NCBI GenBank assembly: GCA_030267965.1
Contig: BRYA01000896.1
Location: forward strand, 1-42,060
DNA: 42,060 nt
DNA from: Triparma columacea
Taxonomy: Eukaryota; Sar; Bolidophyceae; Parmales; Triparmaceae
Direction of reading: 5' to 3'
The notes beneath the pieces were generated by a model. The model saw only the letters and a program-made list of their open reading frames with translations, was not told where the DNA came from and made no database searches. This document shows positions 28,001 to 36,900 of the stretch, piece after piece (position 1 is the stretch's first letter; the number at the start of each line of letters is the position of its first letter). A program made the position numbers and the translations under genes.

Positions 28001-29788
28001 AAGAAGCAGCTAGCTGAGGCCAAGCTGGCAAATGAGGATGCTGAGGAGAGAATTAAAAAAGCAGAGAGCACGGCGGCCGAGGCCAAGGCTAAGGAGGAGG
28101 AGGACGTTAAAGCTGTCAAGCTTGAAATGGAGGAGAAGGAGAAGCACGACATTGAAACTGTAAAGGAGGAGCTGCAGCGCGAGGCCTCAGAGGCCCTTGC
28201 CAAGGCCAAGGAGGAGGCAAGGCTCGAGGTCGAGAGGGCCAACAGCGCCGCGATCGCAGCCAACAAGGCAGTGGCGGAGCTCAAGGCCGCCGCGAAGGAG
28301 AAGAGCAAGATGGCGATGGAGCTCAGCGCCATGCTCGCAAGGGAGAAACTCATGAGGAAACTCGCGAGCAAGAAGAAGGTAGAACCTGTGCTGAAGGGGC
28401 TCTTGGACGTCGCTGTCGAGAAGGAGGAGGAAGACGAGAAAAAGCCGGAGCCGAAACCCATCCTTGAGAACATCCTAGACGCCAAGGTGGAGGAGGAGAG
28501 GAAAAGGATTGAGGAGAGGTTGAAGGTCCTCGAGGAGGACCAAAGGAGGAGGGAGGCTGAAGGGAAGGAGAAGGACATGACGATTGTGTTCCAGAACGGC
28601 ATTCTGAAGGCCATGAAGTGGCTCAACGCGAGAGACGAGGTTGTCAGGGAGGGCCTTCAGTTTGGCACGCTCTCCAGCCACCCCGGGGTGGAGCAACTCG
28701 GGATTGATCAGCTGGAGGGTTTGATTGCGTGGTTCGAGAAGGCTGACGTTGTAAACGGCAGCGGGAGCAAGGCCAAGGAGGGCGTTGATGGGTACGAGAG
28801 GGCCAAGAAGGTGGCCTCAAACTTGCCAAAGGGCAACACCGAGTTGGAGGACTTCGACTCCCGCATGCAGGAGAGCAACGTGCAAATGGACAACGTTGTG
28901 AAGGCGTTCCAGTCTGATTTGCTGGACGAGGTCGGAAGGATTTGGAGCAGGGCCAAGACTTTGGGAGTCGCTGAGCACTATGTTCCAGACGATCACGGGG
29001 AGACCTTGGAGCAGGTCAGGTTGAGTGGGGGGCTGGAGGGGGTGAAGGGAACCGTGGAGGGAGTGAAGGTTGCGGTGCTTTCACTGTTGGATGGCTTCAT
29101 TCACCTCGGGGATGTCATGATGAAAGACGCGGGAAGTAACGGAATCGGGGAGTACACTGAGGCTCTAAGGTGTGGGCTGATAGCGAGGTGCCTCGACGTT
29201 AAGTGCCCACTGGCGATGGTCAAGGCTGGCGTCGGGTACGACGACCTCGGAAATAAATCGAAGGCCTCCGAACTTTACGTTAGGGGAAGCAAAGCGGAGG
29301 GCTCCAAGATTGTTGCAGAGGCAATGTTCCACCTTGGTGTGCTCAAGATTGAGGCAGGGGAGGAGAAAGAGGGAGAGGATCTGCTAGAAGCGGCAGCAGT
29401 CGGGGCTGCTAAGGACGGCAATGCTCACCTGCTCACGGAATGCCACAGGGAAAAAGGGAGGCATTTGGGGGACAAGGGACGATGGAAGGAGGCAGCCAAG
29501 AGCTACTCCATTGCCTCAGAGCTGAGCCAGGATGCGCCTGAGTATTTGAGCGCCTGGGCATTCGCGTTGAAGAACATAAAGCTTTACAACAAGGCCATGA
29601 AGAAGTTCAAGCTTGCAAAGGAGCTCTACGATAAACAGGGTAAAGCTGACTTTTCAGAACAAGTGGAACTGGAAATCGTGGAATGCGCGAAGCTCAAGGT
29701 TGGAGCAGCAGGGCAGGGGGGGGAAGGGGAGGGGAAAGTAGAGGAAGGAAAGGCTGAGGAGGGAACAGAGGAGGAGGGGAAATCGTAG
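25097..29788 (+). CDS. 1403-aa coiled-coil protein with dynein-stalk-like segment and TPR-like repeats
   Basis: Five exons in phase: 25097-25161, 25332-26625, 26728-27018, 27128-27597 and 27697-29788. Residues about 100-330 are Lys/Glu-rich helical. A Lys run, acidic patches and FDDNDGYGDDFD follow. Residues about 590-706 (FFSPPVAVQAVVGAVAVLLG, IEPDWQGVYKGLLRN, RFFDKDSV, LRAWVVAVWDYI) match the core of the dynein heavy-chain stalk (P..V..V..A...LLG..PDW...K..L, FDKD.I, WV.A...Y), but there is no AAA motor. After a Pro-rich acidic linker comes a long coiled coil (about 800-1000) and a helical-repeat region (about 1190-1355) resembling TPRs (KASELYVRGSKAEGSKIVAE, GRWKEAAKSYSIASEL, YNKAMKKFKLAKELYDK). 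A cytoskeletal or flagellar scaffold is plausible. The exon 2 acceptor (CGCAAG at 25331) is the only one tested that stays open. Confidence 0.7.
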
Positions 29789-30009
29789 AGAATGTGTTTA
29801 AAGCAAAAAAATAGAAATAATGTTGAAGGGTTTGCTATTTTATGGAAGAGCACCTCCCACCCTCCAAACATTCCAAATATCTCCGTCTTCCCCCCCCCGT
29901 GGATCGCGCCTGATTGTTCTCCCAACCGACCCCAATTTACCGCCCTCCTTCCTCATATTTCACCATTCTCCCCCTCTCCCAACTCGGCCCAATTTGAGAC
30001 ATATCGAAC
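29789..30009. other. Intergenic region between tandem genes
   Basis: 221 bp, C/T-rich near 29890-30000. No gene recognised. Confidence 0.5.
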
Positions 30010-30516
30010 ATGAGGAATCTAAGGACGCTTTCGCTCGAGGACGGAGTCGAGATATGCAATCTAGCTATAGACGCAGCGAAGGCAATGGGCATCAAGGTGG
30101 TTGTCGTTGTAGTTGATGTGGGGGGATGGGAGATTTGTAACATGGTGAGACTGTATGAGTAGTGGTCGTTGGAGGTTTGATGCGGCGACTTCTTCTAACC
30201 TAGCCCCTCGCTATGATCTCTCACACTGGCGCAACAGCGCATGGACGGTGCAAAGTTCACTTCAATTTCTATTGCACAAGACAAGGCATTCACATCAGCC
30301 GGACACATGACCCAAACAGGAAAGCTTCCCACCCCTGGCAATCGAAGCATTGAGAATAGCAATGGAGGGAGGTTCTGCCTAGTGCAGGGAGGAAGGGAAG
30401 TCAGGGTGGGGGGGCAGGTTGTTGGTGCTGTTGGCATTTCCGGAGCTAAACCGTCGGAGGACGACGAGTGCGTCAGATTGGCTGTGGAGGGATGGAGGAA
30501 GGGGAGCAAGCTATGA
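30010..30516 (+). CDS. HbpS/GlcG-family (haem-degrading fold) protein
   Basis: Exons 30010-30144 and 30238-30516 join in phase 0 (93-nt intron, donor GTGAGA, acceptor GCAACAG), giving 137 aa. The pattern LSLEDGVEICNLAIDAAKAM, then VVVVVVDVGGWEI-CNM-RMDGAKF, IAQDKAFTSA, GGREVRVGGQVVGAVGISGA and EDDECVRLA matches the GlcG/HbpS family (PF03928-type) along its length. This family is mainly bacterial. Members bind haem or cobalamin-like ligands or act in glycolate-utilisation loci. No targeting peptide is seen, so it is probably cytosolic. The intron lies just before the RMDGA motif, so the gene is at home in a nuclear genome even if acquired from bacteria. Confidence 0.85.
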
Positions 30517-30609
30517 GTAGAGGAGGGGATTGGATAGAGAAGGTATCAAATAGTTGAAAGCTTTGTAGGTGATGTAACAGAAGCACGAGGCTTCATTATT
30601 TTTATTAGT

Positions 30610-31949
30610 CTATCGCAATAGGGATTTAATGTCCATGCTGCTCTCCCAATCCTTCCAAACGCTCTTACACAAGTCGGAGCATTCCTCTCCAGGAAAAGCG
30701 AACTCAGGCGACGAGTTCATGAAAAGTCCCTGGACATCTAGGGCGTCAAACTCAGTTTGTAGCACATTTACGGACTGTGAAAGGGCATTGACGCATGCAG
30801 CGGAGATGATATCATCCCTGGAAACTGGCTGGACGGATGGAGGACGAATCTCGGAAGAGTTAACACTTACTTCGAAGTTGGTTCGAGGTAAGGTTGGGGT
30901 TGTGAAGACTGGGAATTTGAGTGGGAAGGGGATTGGTGATTGGAGTAGTGGAGTAGGAGGGAATTAGAATGTGGAACAACGGATACGTGTTGGAAGGCAA
31001 GGGGAAGGAGAGTAAACGGCAGTAAATCATTTTTCGGTAATCGTTGGACGAACATTCTCACCTTCACACTCAGAAATGGAATCACCACCCATTTCAAAAA
31101 TGCCAGAGTTGAAGTAAGAGTGCCAGTCATACTCCGCAGGTGGGTCGAGGGAATCGACTTCGGTTGGAGGTGGGAGTAGAAGGTCGATTGAAGTTTCTAA
31201 CTTGGGAAGGTTTGAAGAACCTGTGAATCAGGGGAGGGGAGAGGGAGGGGGAGGAGTGACGGGGCGAGTGAAGGAGATGAAAAGGGTAAGATATGCGCGA
31301 TGATGTCAACAAGCTGTAAGTCAATGCTAGTGTGCCGGCTTTAGTAATTTTCGCTGCGCTCTTTCAACTTGTTACTCGTCCTTCTCACCTTCAACATTTT
31401 TAGGGGGGCGAGAAATCCCTCCAAACAGCGAAGCAAGCATACGCGCCACCGGGGCACCGGCAAGGCTGGTAATGATCAGCAGTCTGGATCAAAGTGAGGG
31501 AGGAATGGCGGAGAGTTAGGAAGTGAAGATAGATTGGGTGAGGGGAGTTGGGAGTAGGGAGGCAAGAGGGGGGATGGGGGCATCAATACTCACGGCTTCG
31601 CCCCGCCTCCAATATTATTTCCGTACATCCGCTTGAGATTTTGAAGTGCCGACTTCAAAGTCACCTCATAAGGCGGCAGCGGTTTATAAACACCTGGTTT
31701 TAGTGCTGATCCTTCAAACCCAGGCCTACATTGGACCTCCTCAGCCCGAAGGAAAGGATTTCGAGTCAGCGTCGGGTATGCAGGGGACAAGTACGAGAAC
31801 TTCACACCCTGTCCGACGAAATTCGAAAGCACCTCACGCTCACAGGTTGGGACAGATGCTTTTGCCAACAGAGAAGTGATTGGCAGCGACTTTGACGACA
31901 CATAGAGGACAACACGTGATGACAATAAAGATGGGCTGTACATTGTCAT
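30610..31949 (-). CDS. Four-exon protein, unknown, possibly organelle-targeted
   Basis: Exons on the minus strand: 31594-31949, 31389-31483, 31062-31220 and 30610-30869, with phases 2, 1 and 1 all consistent (acceptors GATCCAG, GATTCACAG, CTTCGAAG; donors GTGAGT, GTGAGA, GTGAGA), giving 289 aa. The N-terminus MTMYSPSLLSSRVVLYVSSK is basic and hydroxylated, compatible with an organelle presequence. The next part is globular (SYLSPAYPTLTRNPFLRAEE, LKPGVYKPLPPYEVTLKSAL). A hydrophobic segment, LLIITSLAGAPVARMLASLF, spans the exon 1/2 junction and may be a membrane helix. The C-terminal half is acidic with aromatic blocks (YDWHSYFNSGIFEMGGDSIS, CSDLCKSVWKDWESSMDIK). No family recognised. Individual exons are short, so no single long ORF marks this gene. 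Confidence 0.6.
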
Positions 31950-32193
31950 CGCAGATATTCTGAGAATGATGATCTGATCACGTAAGGTGATGATGTGTGC
32001 TTCTGAAAATCCAACTCAAAGATCAAAGCAACGGCTGATGGGGTGAGGATATTTCCTTGTAAGGGACGTGAGAGTATGACAGTAAAGGACCTGTCGATTG
32101 AGGTGTATATAGGGGAATTACTTAAGCGTTGGGTCTAGTCCCTTCATAAAATGGGAATGGAATTACCCTAATTATCGAAGGACGTCAACAAAA

Positions 32194-33163
32194 ATGATGA
32201 AGCTTCTTTTAACTTTAACCACATTACTCGCCTCCGCGAACGCATTCTCTCCCGCCTCTACGGCGCGGTTTGCTAACACTGGTGCGTATTATGGTTAAGA
32301 ATTGAGTTAGAACCTGATTTATCTGCCTTTATCTGCCCACGCATCAGCCGACTCGTCGATGTGTTTACTTGGTTTTATGATGATGCAGCGTAACTAACTC
32401 CATATTTCGCACGTTACATTAGCTCTTCGCATGTCCTCGACCATGTCCACGACAACTGCTATCTCTGAAGGTACTGCCATCCCAAGTGTTACATTCAAGA
32501 CCCGTACTCGCATCGAGTCCTCTGATGAGAATCCTTTTGACTGGAAGGACCTTACCAGTGACGACCTCTTCAAGGGCAAGAGAATTGTTCTCTTCTCCCT
32601 CCCTGGAGCGTTTACCCCAACTTGCTCTTCCACCCACCTCCCAGGCTATGAGAAGGAGTATGAGAACATGAAGTCCATGGGCGTCGATGACGTTTACTGC
32701 CTGTCCGTTAACGACGCCTTCGTCATGAGACAGTGGGGCCTCGCACAGGGGTGTGAGGAGGACAAGACTGTCGGAAGTCTTGGGTTCAAGAAGGTGAGGG
32801 TTGGGGGGGGGAAGGGTGGAGGGTTGTGGTGGTTTTGGGGCGGTAGCGCGAGGATACGAGGGGGCCGATACGAGGTACACGACCAAGCACCGTAACTTAC
32901 AAAATGTATTCACCTTAATTACCGAATTTCAGGTCAAGCTCCTACCTGACGGTGCCTGCCTCTTCACCCGTGGCATGGGAATGTCCTGCACTTGGGTTTC
33001 CGAGCGCGGATTCGGAGAGCGCTCGTGGCGCTATTCCGCCGTCATTGACGACGGTAAGGTTGAGAAGCTCTTTATCGAGCCCAACAGGGAGCAGAACAGC
33101 GGACCCGACCCATTCGAAGTCAGTGATGCTACAACCATGGTCAACTACCTCAAGTCCAAGTAG
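32194..33163 (+). CDS. Type II peroxiredoxin (PrxII/Prx5-like), plastid-targeted
   Basis: Exons 32194-32281, 32423-32793 and 32933-33163 give 229 aa. The leader MMKLLLTLTTLLASANA|FSPAS is a signal peptide with an ASAF-type cleavage site, followed by a transit-like RFANT-ALRMSSTMSTTT stretch, so targeting to the secondary plastid is likely. The mature protein has the peroxidatic motif FSLPGAFTPTCSSTHLPGY with the catalytic Cys in PTC. It continues with CLSVNDAFVMRQW and GMGMSCTWVSERGFGERSWR, the latter carrying a further Cys typical of atypical 2-Cys PrxII. It reduces H2O2 and alkyl peroxides with glutaredoxin or thioredoxin. Introns are 141 and 139 nt. Confidence 0.92.
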
Positions 33164-33945
33164 GATACGGGAGTGTAAGCAAGCGAGTGCAAGGGTTATG
33201 GAGGACGAAAGGGAGGAGAGGTAGGAGGGGTAGGGAGAGGGAGGAGGAAGGTAGGAAATCGACTGGGACGAAATTAAAGCGGAGAGATAAGCGCATGACA
33301 TGGGGAGGATTAATAACAATTGATGCACCGAGACGAAAGAACAACAAACATTTTATTTTTGGTCAAGACTACGCTATTGTAGGGGAGCAGGCAGCCAAAG
33401 GGTTACAACCACCGCCGCCACCACCAAGCAGGAGCCACATTCTAACGACTACACGAGGGCGGAGAGGAACTCGTCAACCCAGGGGCGCTTACTTAGACGT
33501 AGTGGATGGTGTCTTCGATGCGGACGGGGATCACGATGTCAAGACAAAAAGCAAATCTTTTCAGCTCACAGAACACAGAACCCTGGGGAACAACAACAGC
33601 AGGCAAATTCTCAAGCAGACCACTCACCTTGAACAACACGAATCAACACAAAAGTGAGTTAAGACGAGGGAGACGGGGAACGAACAGGAGTTATTTGACG
33701 CAGAAGCTCTTTTTACGCGCGGTGTGATGTGATTTGCAAAGTGGCCCGAGATGGAGAGGGCATGAGGCCAAGGAGGGGGGGTTTATGAAACACGTCGTGT
33801 GTTTTTGGATGACGTCGTCGTCTTTTTTGGATTTATTCCCCTCGGAGGACCGGTGGTATTCAAGTTTTAAGGGAGTAACTAACTCATCTTGCCCCCTCCC
33901 CGCTTAACATCCTTCCTCTAGGTTTGAGAAATCTGCAGTGGCAGC
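33164..33945. other. 782-bp gap: probable 3' UTR and spliced 5' UTR
   Basis: No convincing plus-strand gene. A donor-like GTGAGT near 33654 and an acceptor-like CTTCCTCTAG near 33921 suggest a 5' UTR intron ahead of the START/membrane gene. A short minus-strand open stretch ending ...PVRIEDTIHYV (stop near 33500) is left unassigned. Confidence 0.4.
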
Positions 33946-36900
33946 ATGGATCGCCGCGTCATGGAACTCAGCGAGGAGATTGGATCGTCAACGGACCAAC
34001 GCGGGGGAAGCGATCGCGAAGATCCCGCTTTCAAAGGCATGGAGGGGGAGAAACCTCCCCGCAGGAGTGATGCTCCAGACCAAGAGGCTCCTCCCGATGA
34101 TGGTAGTCAACCAGACGACAACGCATCGAAGCAACACGACAATGGTCTGCTGAAGACAACCGAGCCCCCTTCAGGCTCCAATCACACACCCTCCGCAATA
34201 CGCAGTCCCGTAGATATCGATTACACAGCTCTTGGCCCCGAACAAGGTAAACTTGTGAAGCTTCTGGATGACCGAGGAGCCGTGGAAGGCCTTATCGACA
34301 ATTCTACCGGCGTCGATATCAAAATTATGCAGCTCGCTAATGTCTTCCACGACGAGCGCGACAAGATCATTGACTTTCTCCTCACCGATTGTGAGCAGGG
34401 AAAGTTCCGAAGGAAGACCCTCCAGGAGTATGACAAAGAGGAAGGAGTCATTCACAGACTCGTCCATTGGCAGCACTACGGCAGGGGGAATACGTTTGTC
34501 GAATTTCTGCTCGACGTCAAAGTCGTATCTCCTGACAAATTGACGAACATTATGGAGTTGGCACCCCTTGATGAGGACGATCTTTCTGACGAGGCAAATG
34601 CGAAGCTTGTTGAGATTCTAGCCTTGAGAAATACCAAGACTGTCAAGCGAGGTGTCATTAAGGGGGAGCTCAGCTTCACTGACTTTGAGTTTGGACAAAC
34701 TGCAGTCACCATGGTGGGAACTCTTAAGGCAGAGGAGAGAGCAACAGAGACAAAATCAGAAGTTGGCATTAGCACAAACAAAAGCTCAAAGAGTGCGCGC
34801 CCAAGTTTCAAGAGTACGCGTCCTAGTTTCAAGAGTGCGCGACCTAGTTTCAAGAGTGCGCACCCTAGTTTCAAAGGTGACAGGAAAAGAGACACCAAGT
34901 CTGCCTATACCTCATTGAAGGGAATTCTCAAAGAAGTAATGGATGAGTTCAGACAGCCTACTGTCATTGATGAGAGGAGGAAAAGACACTTTGTTGAGGA
35001 GGTGATGCCGAGAGCACCGCATCTGACGCGAGAGGAGGACGCAATGTTGGAGGGGGTTGGGAAGCTGGAGAAGGAACTTCACACAAAGGGAAAGAGAGTC
35101 AAGGGGACACTGAAGGAGGGCATTGACAAGTTCCTGTGGAGACAGGAAGACAAGGTGTGGGGAGCCTATGGGGTCATCGTGGACAAGTCAGCGAAGGGTG
35201 TATTGGCAGAGCAATTTCTGCTTGACACATTTGAGTGGTCAGAGGAGCACTTAAAAAAGAATAGGAACTTACCAAGGGTGACCAGGAATGATTTTGAGGG
35301 AACTAGAAGCATGCACTATCATTGTGGCGTGAAGGTCCCTGCCGCCACCAATCGACTATTTCAGAATTGGTTTGTGTGGAAGGAGGTCAAACCTGAGAAT
35401 GGAGGGACTTCATACATGTTAGCTTTTGTGCCACTGACAGAGTGCCCTGGAGGAGGCTTCAAGGACCTCAGTAAGGAAGGATTTGTGCTAGCAGAGACTA
35501 AAGGAGTCTACTTCATCAATGAGATTGCCCCAAATATCTGCAGAGTGACACGTATTCAGACAGTTGATCTGCATTTCCAAGGCCTTCAAAAGACACTGAT
35601 GGACAAAGCAATCGACTACCTTGCAAAGAATCAGCTTGTTCTGGCCAACAGGCTGCAGAAGAAGTTCAGGAGGAACGGGAAGGAAGTTGATGCTGAGGTC
35701 AGAGGGGCCTTGATGGAGAGGATGAGGGAGGGTGTTGAGTTGGAGGAGGACCAGAAGAAGGTGTTTGGGGAGGTGGAGGAGCTCTTTGGTGGGATGGAGG
35801 AAGGAGGATGGAGGCCTCTCACGTCACCTTATGAGGGAGTGAAGATGCAGATCAAGTACAAGCAGCAGGAGAAAGGCTATCACAGCGCTGCCCTTGGTCG
35901 GGCTGTTGGTACAGCTGACTGTACTGCAGAGGAAGCTGCTGCTTGGTACTTTGAGTACTGCAGTAGGGAGAGGATGGCAGCAGATAGAGAGGAGGGGAAC
36001 CCTGCAAGACTAGAGATTAGAAATAGAGAGGAGAGAATCAACGAGAAGCTGTTTGCAACAGTCAAGAAATTTCCCTTCCCCCTTCACAATAGAGAATTTG
36101 TGCAGAGATTCGTTTGGAGAAAGGGAGAGAGAACCATGGAGGTTGCTTGGACACCAGCAGACGAAGATATAGACTACGGGGGTGGGGTAGGAAAAATCAT
36201 CAGAGGAACAACAACTGGATTGTTCAAAGCAGAAACACTTCAGGAGGGTGGCATCCCACAGTGCAAAATTGAGCTCTTGCAGCAGATTAATGCAGGAGGA
36301 AGACTGCCGATCAAACTAGTTGATAAAATGGTTCCAAGTCAACTGAAAGTTGTGAAGAGAATTTCAGACGCTTTCCAGCGGGATGAAGAGGTTGATAAAG
36401 CTGCACTGGCCTCTCTTGCCAACATCATCAAGAATGTACATCAAGATTATACGAAAGAGGAGAAGGCGGCAATCAGGAAGGGGAAGGAAATCTATGAAAA
36501 GTGCAAGGTGGATAAGAACTTTGATGAGGTGAAGAGTCCTGATGCTAAAGTGCAAATGAGATTAGTACACCTTGAAGGAGAGAATCTTGTTTCGGGTTTA
36601 GCCACTACAGTGGTAGATGAATCACCAGAGATTTGTGCTGCCTGGGTAATAACAGACCTGGATTCTAGAGAAACAAGAAGGAAGATGAAGCTACACAGTT
36701 TAGTCTCTTTTGATGTCAAGCATATCAACCATCACTCTCTGAACTACAATTCCCTTAGAGACCTTGGAGTACCTGGTTTCTCTTTCAGAGAATTCAGAAC
36801 AACGATAACATGGAAAAAAGAGGACAGGAAGGTTACCATCAATGTCGCCGACACCAACAAATCATCACCCAGCGTTAATGTGTTGGCTTCTGTATCAACA

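Noticed and set aside
27919..28626. 235-aa Ser/Ala-rich minus-strand frame
   Set aside because: Antisense of the coiled coil; no protein-like motif.
33490..33650. Short minus-strand frame ending ...DIVIPVRIEDTIHYV
   Set aside because: About 49 codons with no start and no upstream exon that fits. The C-terminus looks protein-like, but support is too weak for a gene call.
33187..33657. 156-aa plus-strand frame after the peroxiredoxin gene
   Set aside because: Arg/Gly-rich low complexity without conservation-like blocks; more likely UTR.
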